DNA of 47,898 bases from CAKZYD01 sp039814715 (GTDB taxonomy: Bacteria; Pseudomonadota; Alphaproteobacteria; Sphingomonadales; CAKZYD01). Every line of letters starts with the position of its first letter. Position 1 is the first letter of the stretch. Location of the stretch: contig JBCCAR010000026.1 in the NCBI GenBank assembly GCA_039814715.1, positions 1 through 47,898 on the forward strand, read 5' to 3'. Made by a program: the position numbers and the translations under genes. The notes below the pieces were generated by a model. The model was not told the origin of the DNA. It saw nothing but the letters and a program-made list of their open reading frames with translations, and ran no database searches. Shown here piece by piece: positions 40,913 through 47,898 of the stretch.

Positions 40913-41180
40913 CTAGTGGATTGGCTCAGACAAATGGTACCCATAGGACGCTTTTCCAAGTTCATCCGGTCAGGCGCGCGACGTGCGGTGATGCGGTGCA
41001 TCACAAGCGGCGGGCAACGCAGCCGGTGAGCTTGGAAAAGCGCCCTTCGGGTCCCAAATTCCGGGGTCTCGGTGCGTCGACGGATTTTGACGATGCACCG
41101 CATCGCCTGCAAACCGCCTCCTGCCGAGACCCCGGACTTTGGGATCCTATGGGTACCATTTGTCTGAGCCAATCCACTAG
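40913..41180. repeat. 268-base structured element with nested inverted repeats
   Basis: Outer arms of 36 bases are perfectly complementary (40913-40948 with 41145-41180). Inside are two hairpins: a 12-base perfect stem (40949-40960 with 41031-41042) and a 21-base stem with one mismatch (41052-41072 with 41124-41144). The two hairpin loops contain complementary 13-base words (40990-41002 and 41092-41104), each also able to fold on itself. It could be a miniature mobile element or a structured RNA. The outer arm also occurs once at 39169-39203. Confidence 0.85.
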
Positions 41181-41188
41181 AGAGACAC

Positions 41189-41209
41189 ATCCCGGGTCAA
41201 GCCCGGGAT
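41189..41209. repeat. Small palindromic repeat with TCAAG loop
   Basis: ATCCCGGG-TCAAG-CCCGGGAT is a perfect 8-base stem, 9 bases after the 268-base element and just downstream of ndk (minus strand). It belongs with the stem-loops at 47795-47817 and 47852-47874, which have the same TCAAG or CTTGA loop. It may end the ndk transcript. Confidence 0.7.
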
Positions 41210-41231
41210 AAAGATGGTGTCTGTATAAAAA

Positions 41232-41648
41232 CTATCCGACGATTTCGCGCTCGGAGAAGAAGAAGCGGATTTCGATCTCAGCGTTTTCTTCGCTATCAGA
41301 GCCATGCGCGGAGTTTGCTTCAATGCTCTCTGCAAACGTTTTGCGAATAGTGCCCTCTGCCGCTTCAGCTGGATTTGTTGCGCCCATCACCTCGCGGTTT
41401 TTCGCAACGGCGCTCTCTCCTTCAAGGACCTGCACAACCACCGGGCCTGACGTCATGAAGGCAACCAGATCATTGAAGAAAGGACGCTCTTTATGGACGC
41501 CGTAAAAGCTCTCAGCGTCTGCTTTGGTCATGTGAATGCGCTTTTGAGCGACGATGCGCAGGCCAGCGTCTTCCAGCATAGCGTTAATTTTACCGGTCAG
41601 ATTGCGTCGGGTGGCGTCTGGTTTAATGATCGAGAAAGTGCGCTGCAT
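41232..41648 (-). CDS. ndk: Nucleoside diphosphate kinase
   Basis: The 138-residue enzyme moves the terminal phosphate between nucleoside di- and triphosphates through a phosphohistidine, His115 in NSAHGSDS. Other family marks are TFSIIKPDATRRN, HKERPFFNDLVAFMTSGPVV and the C-terminal EIRFFFSEREIV. The length is typical for bacteria. It is divergent from the ABC-F gene, with 115 bases between them. Confidence 0.97.
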   Translation of the reverse strand: MQRTFSIIKPDATRRNLTGKINAMLEDAGLRIVAQKRIHMTKADAESFYGVHKERPFFNDLVAFMTSGPVVVQVLEGESAVAKNREVMGATNPAEAAEGTIRKTFAESIEANSAHGSDSEENAEIEIRFFFSEREIVG

Positions 41649-41763
41649 GGCTCAAAGGTCCTTGTGTGAAAAAGTACGTGGATTTTCACGCGGCTTATAG
41701 ACATGTCGCCCATGCCCGCGCAATGGCTTTTCCCGCGGCGCAAAATAGGGCACAAAGCGCCTT

Positions 41764-43659
41764 ATGATCCGTTTTGATGACATTCATTTCAGCTACAGTG
41801 GCAAACCTGTTTTAACCGGCGCGAGTGCGGCGCTGCCTGCCCAGGCCAAAGTCGCGCTGGTCGGCCCCAACGGCGCAGGCAAATCGACCCTGCTGAAGCT
41901 GATTGATGGAACCTTGCAAGCAAGCCAAGGCGATTTAGACGTGCCCGCCCGGGTACGCCTCAAACGCTTAGAGCAATCCATCCCAGACCCAAGCCTGAGT
42001 GTTCTTGACGTCGTGATCCGTGCGCATGACGAACTCTATGGCCTGCGCCAATTTGTGGAAGATCATAGCCGCGACCCCGCCGAGCTCGCAGACGCGCACA
42101 GCAGGCTGTATGAGCTGGGCGATGCCTCCGCCGATGCAAAGGCAGCGTCTATTCTCAATGGCCTTGGGTTTTCCGCCAGTGATTTAACGCGGCCGATCAG
42201 TGATTTTTCCGGCGGCTGGCAGATGCGGGCCTCGCTGGCCGGCATCTTATTTGCTGAGCCTGACTACATGCTGCTGGACGAGCCGACCAACTATCTCGAC
42301 CTCGAAGGCGCTCTTTGGCTGGAGAACCATCTCGCTAGTTATCCGCGCGGCTGGGTGCTGATCAGCCACGACCGCGATATGCTATCGACCACACCAACGC
42401 ATATTCTGCATATGACGGGCGGCAAGACGACGCTCTACACCGGCCAATATGAGCGCTTTGTCGAGCAATGGGCCGCGCGCAAGGCTCAATCTGATAAAGC
42501 CGCCGCCAAACTGGCAGCAAAAAAAGCGCATATGGAAAAGTTTGTCGAGCGCTTTCGCGCCAAAGCAAGTAAAGCAAAACAAGCCCAAAGCCGCGTCAAA
42601 GCGCTGGAAAAGCTGGGGACGGTGGAAACCTACAGTGAAGATGGCACCAGCGAATTCTCCCTGCCAGATATCAGCCCGCTGCCGCCGCCGATTATTACCC
42701 TAGAACAAGCGAGCGCCGGCTATGTGCCCAGCCAGCCGGTGATAAAGGGCCTGAACATGCGCATCGACCAGGATGACCGCATCGCCCTGCTTGGTCCCAA
42801 TGGTCGCGGCAAATCTACCTTTGCCAAGCTTTTGGCGGGGCAACTACAAGCGATGGATGGCACCGTACGGCGCGCCTCGAAGCTGAAAATCGGGTTTTTC
42901 ACGCAGCACCAAGTTGATGTGCTTGATGGGGAAGAAACACCGCTGACCTTGATAGCGCGCGCGCTGCCAAAGGTGCCGCCCACAAAGCTGCGCGCCCGGC
43001 TGGCCCAATTTGGCTTTGATGCTGATATGGCCGACCGGCCTTCCAGCACCTTATCGGGCGGCCAGCGCGCCCGGCTGCTGTTTGCCATCATTTGCGCGGA
43101 CAATCCGCAAATGCTGATTTTAGATGAACCCACCAACCATTTGGACATTGCCAGCCGGGAGCATTTGGCCCGCGCTATTGGCGCTTATGAAGGCGCGGTT
43201 TTGATCATCAGCCACGACCGTAGCTTAATCGATCTATGCGCCGATCGGCTGTGGGTTGTGGAAGACCAAACGGTCAAGCGCTTTGATGATTCGCTCGAAG
43301 CCTATCGCCGCAAAGTGCTGCAAGGCGATAGCAGCACAAAGAGCGATAAATCAGCGCTATCAGCAGGCGAGCGCAAGGCCCAGCGCAAGCAAGCCGCCCA
43401 GCGCCGCAAATCCCTCGCGCCGCTGCGTATGGCTGTATCGGACACGGAAAAGACTATGGACCGGATCGCGCGGCAGGCCGAGGCTATGCGCAACACATTG
43501 GCGGACCCAGCGCTCTATACCGCGGCAGACCAAAGCAAAGCCATCGCCTTGCAAAAAGAGCTCGGCGACCTGGAGAGCCAGCTTGCCCAGGCCGAAGAAG
43601 CCTGGATGGCCGCCACAGAGCGCTATGAAGCTGCCATGGCGGAGATGGAAGCAGCCTAG
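41764..43659 (+). CDS. ABC-F family ATPase (translation factor type)
   Basis: The 631-residue protein has two ATP-binding cassettes and no membrane segments. Cassette one has GPNGAGKST (34-42), SDFSGGWQMR and LLDEPTNYLD; cassette two has GPNGRGKST, TLSGGQRARLL and LILDEPTNHLD. The linker between them is lysine/alanine rich and helical (AAKLAAKKAHMEKFVERFRA). A C-terminal coiled coil (AQRRKSLAPLRMAVSDTEKT and beyond) is present, as in Uup/YheS-type proteins. Such proteins act on ribosomes, not transport. It ends 7 bases from the convergent peptidase gene. Confidence 0.93.
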   Translation: MIRFDDIHFSYSGKPVLTGASAALPAQAKVALVGPNGAGKSTLLKLIDGTLQASQGDLDVPARVRLKRLEQSIPDPSLSVLDVVIRAHDELYGLRQFVEDHSRDPAELADAHSRLYELGDASADAKAASILNGLGFSASDLTRPISDFSGGWQMRASLAGILFAEPDYMLLDEPTNYLDLEGALWLENHLASYPRGWVLISHDRDMLSTTPTHILHMTGGKTTLYTGQYERFVEQWAARKAQSDKAAAKLAAKKAHMEKFVERFRAKASKAKQAQSRVKALEKLGTVETYSEDGTSEFSLPDISPLPPPIITLEQASAGYVPSQPVIKGLNMRIDQDDRIALLGPNGRGKSTFAKLLAGQLQAMDGTVRRASKLKIGFFTQHQVDVLDGEETPLTLIARALPKVPPTKLRARLAQFGFDADMADRPSSTLSGGQRARLLFAIICADNPQMLILDEPTNHLDIASREHLARAIGAYEGAVLIISHDRSLIDLCADRLWVVEDQTVKRFDDSLEAYRRKVLQGDSSTKSDKSALSAGERKAQRKQAAQRRKSLAPLRMAVSDTEKTMDRIARQAEAMRNTLADPALYTAADQSKAIALQKELGDLESQLAQAEEAWMAATERYEAAMAEMEAA

Positions 43660-43666
43660 TGGCGCT

Positions 43667-45493
43667 TTACGGCCCAAACTGCTTTTCCAAAAATGCCGCC
43701 TTCTCGCGCAGGACGCGCAGCTGCGTTTCATAGTCGCGCAGCACATGCCCGCTTTCGGGCAGCTCAAGATAGCGCACCTCTTTGCCAAGCGCGTCTAGCC
43801 GCGCTTTCATGCGCGTTGCCTGGCCCACCAGCACCCGCGCATCATTACGGCCATGGATGAGCAGGATAGGCCCTTTGATGGCCTGAGCCAGTGTCAGCGG
43901 TGAGAGTGCATCGAGCACTTTCATGATCTTATCTTCGCGTTCATCGCCATATTCATTGCGGCGCAGACCGCGCCGGGTGAGCGGCGTCTCACTTAAGAAG
44001 GACGGGATATGCGAGATGCCCACCTGGCTGATGGCAGCTTGAATACGATCTGGGTTTTGCGCGAGCGACAGCATGGCCAAATAGCCACCATAGGATGCGC
44101 CCATCGCCACAATGCGGGTTTCATCCAGCGTTGGATCACCAGCAATATAGTCAAGCACAAGCGACACATCGCCGGGGACGGCCGTACGCGCCGCGCCATC
44201 ATCGGCGGCAGAATAGAGCAATCCATAGCCGGTGCTGCCCACCAGATTAGGCATCACAATCGCAGCGCCTAAGGTATTGGCGAGCGCGGTATAGTTTAGC
44301 TGGCTGGTCTCGACCCACTGGCCCTCCGGACCGCCATGAAAGGCCAGAACGACGGGGAAAGGCCCGCTTAGGTTTGCAGGCCTCAGAACCTTCACTGGCA
44401 GCGTCTCTAGCCCGCCGACGGGCTTAGAGCGGGTAATGTCTGCACGAGCAACCGAAATGGGGCCGCAGGCGCTTGGCCGGTTTGCCGGTGTCGGCGGCGC
44501 GAACCCTGTGTCTTCTTTCAGCAGAACGCTGCGCGGCGGCTGGCCCAGTTGGGAGAGCGTGAGGGCTGCTACCTGGCCATCAGCGCTGACCGCCAAGTCC
44601 GTCGCCCAGGCTTCCAGCGGTATTTCTTTTGGCGCTACGCCCTGCCCCTGCATATCAAAAGCAACCAACCAGGAAACTCCGTCCCTGTTTTCAAGCGCAA
44701 ACAGGCGCGATCCATCGCCGCTCAGCTTGATGTCATAAAGCGGCCAATCCGCACGGTGCAGGACGGTGGCGGACCCGGCATGGACATCAGCAACCAAGAT
44801 GCGTCCGCCGCCGCGCACCAAGGCGGTTGCGACATAAACACGCTGTCCATCCGGGCTGATGGCGGCGGCGCGGATTGCAACAGGGCGCTGTCCAAAATAA
44901 AGCGGTGTTTTAATGCTGGTTTTCTGGTCAAGGATATAAATGACCCGGTCATAAAGGCCGAAAACCTGCTGCAACACCAAGCGGCGGCCATCAGCGCTGG
45001 TCGCCATCGGCTGCCAGGCTCCGCCTTCTTGAAACACAACGCGGGGCCCAGCGGCCTCCAAATCATGCGCCAAGACCCCCCATATCGGGCCTTGCCCGGC
45101 TGTGCTGGAGAAGATGACAGACCTATTGGCAGGGTCTACCAGCGGCGCTGCAACGCGCGCGCCTTGGGGTGAGAGCTGGCGCGCGCCAGCTGACGTGAGC
45201 GGATCAAAGCGCAGCCGGTAGCGCTCATCGCCCTGCATATCTTGCAAAATCAATGCGCCGCCGAGCGCGCTGTTGTAGCGCACAATCGGCGCCTGGCTGC
45301 GCGGCGGTAATGGCACTCTATCGCCGCCCACCACGAGCGTGCGCTTGCCCGATTGGCTGCGCAGTGCAATCAGCGCATTGTCAACCGTCAGGCTAAGGGT
45401 TTGGCTTGCGGGCGCAGCCAGGCACTGCTCAATTAAGTCGGCCCGGGCGCTGCCATGCCAAAACAAAAGAGTAAGCAGAAACAGGGCGCGCAT
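43667..45493 (-). CDS. S9-family prolyl-oligopeptidase-like serine peptidase, secreted
   Basis: ATG at 45493 is chosen since the protein then begins with a Sec signal (MRALFLLTLLFWHGSARA); a longer frame to 45673 would overlap cysK. The 608-residue product has an N-terminal beta-propeller (ISPDGQRVYVATA, LSGDGSRLFALE) and an alpha/beta hydrolase domain with Ser467 (GASYGGY), Asp551 (GRNDARV) and His583 (ESGHVL). It cleaves peptides in the periplasm or outside. It is convergent with the ABC-F gene and divergent from cysK. Confidence 0.9.
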   Translation of the reverse strand: MRALFLLTLLFWHGSARADLIEQCLAAPASQTLSLTVDNALIALRSQSGKRTLVVGGDRVPLPPRSQAPIVRYNSALGGALILQDMQGDERYRLRFDPLTSAGARQLSPQGARVAAPLVDPANRSVIFSSTAGQGPIWGVLAHDLEAAGPRVVFQEGGAWQPMATSADGRRLVLQQVFGLYDRVIYILDQKTSIKTPLYFGQRPVAIRAAAISPDGQRVYVATALVRGGGRILVADVHAGSATVLHRADWPLYDIKLSGDGSRLFALENRDGVSWLVAFDMQGQGVAPKEIPLEAWATDLAVSADGQVAALTLSQLGQPPRSVLLKEDTGFAPPTPANRPSACGPISVARADITRSKPVGGLETLPVKVLRPANLSGPFPVVLAFHGGPEGQWVETSQLNYTALANTLGAAIVMPNLVGSTGYGLLYSAADDGAARTAVPGDVSLVLDYIAGDPTLDETRIVAMGASYGGYLAMLSLAQNPDRIQAAISQVGISHIPSFLSETPLTRRGLRRNEYGDEREDKIMKVLDALSPLTLAQAIKGPILLIHGRNDARVLVGQATRMKARLDALGKEVRYLELPESGHVLRDYETQLRVLREKAAFLEKQFGP

Positions 45494-45658
45494 GGGCCGA
45501 CTTTCAATCACATAACCGCCCCATAGACTAGTGTAACGCAGGCCACAGACAAACCTCGCTTTCCGCGCAGCAAGGAAAGGTCGCGCGCGGGGGCGTTGAT
45601 TTGCAACCGTGGACGGACTAGCTGAAGCGATATCGCTCGCTGATAGACTAGGTGCCTC

Positions 45659-46663
45659 ATGCCCGATATTCACGCCCCCACCCGCGCTGATAGCGTTGTT
45701 CCGCTCATTGGCAACACGCCGCTGATCAAACTGCGCCGCGCGTCGGAAGAAACCGGCTGTACGATTTTGGGTAAAGCAGAATGGATGAACCCCGGCGGTT
45801 CAGTGAAAGATCGGGCAGCGCTTTATATTATAGAAGATGCGATCGCGCGTGGGGACCTGAAGCCCGGCGGGACGATCGTCGAGGGTACAGCCGGCAATAC
45901 CGGCATTGGCTTGGCCGTCGTGGGTAATGCGATGGGCTTTAAAACCCGGATTGTGATGCCCGAAACGCAAAGCCAAGAGAAGATAGACACCATCCGCGCG
46001 CTGGGGGCGGAGCTCATTTTAGTACCCGCCGCGCCGTTCTCCAACGCAGGCCATTTCGTCCATACGTCCCGCCGACTGGCAGAAGAAGATGACAACGCCG
46101 TCTGGGCCAACCAGTTTGATAATGTCGCCAACCGCATGGCCCACATCCGCACGACAGCGCCTGAGATTTGGCACCAACTGGATGGCAACGTCGATGGTTT
46201 TACCTGCGCGGCTGGCACAGGCGGGACAATCGCTGGCGTTGGGCTCGGCCTAAAAGAATTCAGCCAAGATGTCACCATCGCCATCACAGACCCCATGGGC
46301 GCGAACTTGTATCACTACTTCGCCCATGGCGAGCTGCGCAGTGAGGGCACGTCCATCGCCGAAGGTATCGGCCAATCGCGAATCACCGCCAACCTAGAAG
46401 ATGCGCCCATTGATACCCAGTTTCAGGCAAGCGATGAAGAAGCGCTGCCATTGGTCTTTCAAATGATGGAAGAAGAAGGCCTATGCCTCGGCCTCTCCTC
46501 AGGCATCAATGTAGCAGGGGCCATGAAGCTCGCAAAGGCGCTGGGGCCAGGCAAGACCATCGTGACAATCTTGTGCGATAGCGGCATGCGCTACCTCTCG
46601 CGCGTCTACAATCCGGCTTTCTTAAGGGAGAAGGGCTTGCCTACGCCGCCTTGGATGGACTAA
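45659..46663 (+). CDS. cysK: Cysteine synthase A (O-acetylserine sulfhydrylase)
   Basis: The 334-residue PLP enzyme makes cysteine from O-acetylserine and sulfide. PLP-binding Lys50 lies in NPGGSVKDRAA; EGTAGNTGIGLAVV is the substrate loop; AAGTGGTIAGVGLGLKE binds the phosphate. YLSRVYN lies near the C-terminus. The ATG is preceded by AGGTG. It is 13 bases from argB on the same strand, so they may be co-transcribed. Confidence 0.93.
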   Translation: MPDIHAPTRADSVVPLIGNTPLIKLRRASEETGCTILGKAEWMNPGGSVKDRAALYIIEDAIARGDLKPGGTIVEGTAGNTGIGLAVVGNAMGFKTRIVMPETQSQEKIDTIRALGAELILVPAAPFSNAGHFVHTSRRLAEEDDNAVWANQFDNVANRMAHIRTTAPEIWHQLDGNVDGFTCAAGTGGTIAGVGLGLKEFSQDVTIAITDPMGANLYHYFAHGELRSEGTSIAEGIGQSRITANLEDAPIDTQFQASDEEALPLVFQMMEEEGLCLGLSSGINVAGAMKLAKALGPGKTIVTILCDSGMRYLSRVYNPAFLREKGLPTPPWMD

Positions 46664-46676
46664 AGACCCAACTTTA

Positions 46677-47624
46677 ATGGGACATGACATCGATACCCGT
46701 CCTGCGCATGAAATCGGCGCGGACCATCCGCTTGCGGACATCTTAAAGAAAGCCTCCACACTTTCTGAAGCCCTGCCCTATTTAAAAGCCTATAACGGGC
46801 GCACCTTTGTGATCAAATATGGCGGCCATGCCATGGGTTCGCCAGAGCTGGCCAAATCCTTTGCAGAAGATATCGTGCTGCTCAAACAAGTGGGCATCCA
46901 GCCTATCATTGTGCATGGCGGTGGCCCACAGATTGCCTCCATGCTGTCGCGGCTGGATATTAAATCAGATTTTGTCGATGGTCTGCGTGTGACCGATGAA
47001 GCGACCATGGAAGTTGCTGAAATGGTGCTGGCCGGCGCAATCAATAAACAAGTCGTCACCGCCATTAACGCCGCTGGTGGCAAGGCCGTCGGCATTTCCG
47101 GCAAAGATGCGGGCCTGGTCACCGCCCGGCGCGTGCGGCGTACGCATAAAGACCCAGACAGCCAAATTGAGCGTGTGGTTGATTTAGGCCAGGTGGGCGA
47201 ACCGGCCGCCGTTGACCCAACGCTGCTCGATGTGTTGCGCGGATCAGACTTTATCCCTGTGATTGCGCCCATCGCCCCTGGCGCAGACGGCGTGACCTAC
47301 AATATCAATGCCGACACCATGGCCGGCGCCATTGCCTCGGCCAGCCACGCCGCGCGGCTCTTTTTGCTCACAGACGTGCCCGGGATTTTAGATGGCGATG
47401 GCGCGCTTTTAACAGATTTAACGCCCAACACCGTCGCCAGCCTGGTCGGCGATGGCACCATCCGCGGCGGCATGGTGCCAAAAGCGCAAACCTGCGTCTC
47501 TGCTGTTGAGCACGGCGTTGAAGCCGCCGTCATCCTGGATGGCCGCGTGCCTCATGCCATGCTCCTAGAAATCTTCACCCAGCGCGGCGCTGGAACGCTC
47601 GTCGGCAAGCCGCAGCGGCGGTAA
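46677..47624 (+). CDS. argB: Acetylglutamate kinase
   Basis: The 315-residue amino-acid kinase phosphorylates N-acetylglutamate in arginine synthesis. Family motifs: FVIKYGGHAMG near residue 44, IIVHGGGPQIASML near 78-91, GISGKDAGLV near 140, PVIAPIAPGADGVTYNINAD near 193-212 and a C-terminal LEIFTQRGAGTL. The N-terminal extension (about 30 residues before the kinase core) is that of arginine-inhibited, hexameric ArgB. It lies 13 bases after cysK. Confidence 0.95.
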   Translation: MGHDIDTRPAHEIGADHPLADILKKASTLSEALPYLKAYNGRTFVIKYGGHAMGSPELAKSFAEDIVLLKQVGIQPIIVHGGGPQIASMLSRLDIKSDFVDGLRVTDEATMEVAEMVLAGAINKQVVTAINAAGGKAVGISGKDAGLVTARRVRRTHKDPDSQIERVVDLGQVGEPAAVDPTLLDVLRGSDFIPVIAPIAPGADGVTYNINADTMAGAIASASHAARLFLLTDVPGILDGDGALLTDLTPNTVASLVGDGTIRGGMVPKAQTCVSAVEHGVEAAVILDGRVPHAMLLEIFTQRGAGTLVGKPQRR

Positions 47625-47794
47625 GGAAAGCCTCACAATCACGGGCATAGGGCGGCGTTGACTTGATCCGGGGCCGGTGATCCAGCGGCGCAGCGCCTGA
47701 AACACCTGGATTGCTTCACATCCGTTCGCAAGGTCCGGTGCTTGAATGGCGGAAATGGGGACTTTGTTGCCTTTGCTACTTAATTAGACCCGTC

Positions 47795-47817
47795 ATACCC
47801 CGACTTGATCGGGGTAT
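47795..47817. repeat. Palindromic repeat ATACCCCGA-CTTGA-TCGGGGTAT
   Basis: The 9-base arms are perfect. It is preceded by CGTC and stands in inverted order to the copy at 47852-47874, forming a repeat pair. Confidence 0.9.
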
Positions 47818-47851
47818 CTATTTCTAAGCATACAGCTTGGGTTTTCCATGG

Positions 47852-47874
47852 ATTGCCCGATCAAGTCGGCCAAT
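47852..47874. repeat. Palindromic repeat ATTGCCCGA-TCAAG-TCGGCCAAT
   Basis: The arms of 9 bases have one mismatch. Read on the other strand, the copy has the same CGTCAT-N-CCGACTTGATCGGG layout as the repeat at 47795-47817, so the two are an inverted pair 34 bases apart. Confidence 0.8.
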
Positions 47875-47898
47875 GACGATAGAGGATTTGAACGGCAG

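Larger units (their letters stand above)
40612..41231. other. 620-base intergenic region rich in repeats and decayed sequence
   Basis: Between purU and ndk lie a possible gene remnant (40658-40800), a 268-base self-complementary element (40913-41180), and a palindromic CCCGGG-type repeat (41189-41209). No intact gene is seen. Reading frames that cross it (40774-41211 plus, 40843-41190 minus) run through the inverted repeats and look non-coding. Confidence 0.7.
47625..47898. other. Intergenic region after argB with dispersed repeats
   Basis: No gene is seen in the 274 bases to the window end. It contains two stem-loop repeats (47795-47817 and 47852-47874) and a GACTTGATCCGGGGCCGG word at about 47660-47680 that resembles the same repeat family. 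Confidence 0.6.

Noticed and set aside
40774..41211. Overlapping frames on both strands (plus 40774-41211, minus 40843-41190) in the purU-ndk gap
   Set aside because: Both pass through the inverted repeats, so parts of their peptides merely mirror the repeat arms. No start signal or family signature was seen.
43667..45673. Longer start for the S9 peptidase at 45673
   Set aside because: It would overlap the cysK start and place about 60 residues without any signal feature before a clear Sec signal peptide that starts at 45493.
1..47898. Prophage, transposase, CRISPR array, tRNA or rRNA genes
   Set aside because: None was seen on reading both strands: no transposase or integrase motifs, no regularly spaced repeats, and no cloverleaf-like or rRNA-like stretch. 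A covariance search would be the decisive check for small RNAs.

Overview
The window reads as a chromosomal segment of an alphaproteobacterium with a sphingomonad-like catabolic style. The reasons are a complete protocatechuate (PCA) 4,5-cleavage gene set whose proteins resemble the Sphingobium Lig enzymes, four large TonB-dependent receptors (TBDTs) placed among catabolic genes, and a right flank of ordinary housekeeping genes. The genus cannot be fixed from this sequence alone. No tRNA, rRNA, CRISPR array, transposase or prophage gene was seen.

Left part (1-16.8 kb), PCA pathway. A minus-strand operon ligK-ligU-ligI runs into the first 47 codons of a glutathione-dependent formaldehyde dehydrogenase (frmA). 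Divergent from it is a LysR-type regulator with two DNA-binding domains. Next comes a cell-surface-signalling block: ECF sigma factor, FecR-type anti-sigma factor, a TBDT carrying an STN signalling domain, and a VanA/LigX-type Rieske oxygenase. A DUF1932-like dehydrogenase, ligJ and ligC follow, then a MarR regulator. A convergent minus-strand operon holds a short-chain dehydrogenase (SDR), ligA, ligB and pobA. Together these take 4-hydroxybenzoate to PCA (PobA), open the ring (LigAB), oxidise the semialdehyde to pyrone dicarboxylate (LigC), hydrolyse it (LigI), then isomerise, hydrate and cleave it to pyruvate and oxaloacetate (LigU, LigJ, LigK).

Middle part (16.9-38 kb), feeder pathways. 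A second TBDT and a two-domain OsmC-like protein diverge from two tandem LysR regulators. These are followed by an aldehyde dehydrogenase and a three-gene flavocytochrome operon: a p-cresol methylhydroxylase/vanillyl-alcohol-oxidase-like flavoprotein, a cytochrome c, and a small protein with a Tat signal. A third TBDT with a MetE-like zinc protein downstream diverges from a second Rieske oxygenase and a TetR regulator; a pair of 13-bp operator-like repeats lies between them. A fourth TBDT is followed by an intrinsic terminator and two SDR genes. A Tat-exported dienelactone hydrolase and an SMP-30-family lactonase complete the catabolic region. The likely theme is uptake of bulky lignin-derived aromatics through TonB receptors, side-chain or O-methyl removal, and funnelling into PCA. 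FrmA and PurU may deal with the C1 units released.

Right part (38-47.9 kb), flank. This holds a lipoprotein, purU, a repeat-rich 620-bp intergenic region with a strongly self-complementary 268-bp element and a possible oxidoreductase remnant, then ndk, an ABC-F ATPase, an S9 peptidase, cysK and argB. The main leads are: sigma/FecR/TBDT signalling that appears to serve an aromatic oxygenase rather than iron uptake; a possible Tat hitchhiker system exporting the flavoprotein; the paired operators in the TBDT/Rieske/TetR module; the OsmC-like tandem protein with a cysteine-free first domain; and the structured 268-bp element.
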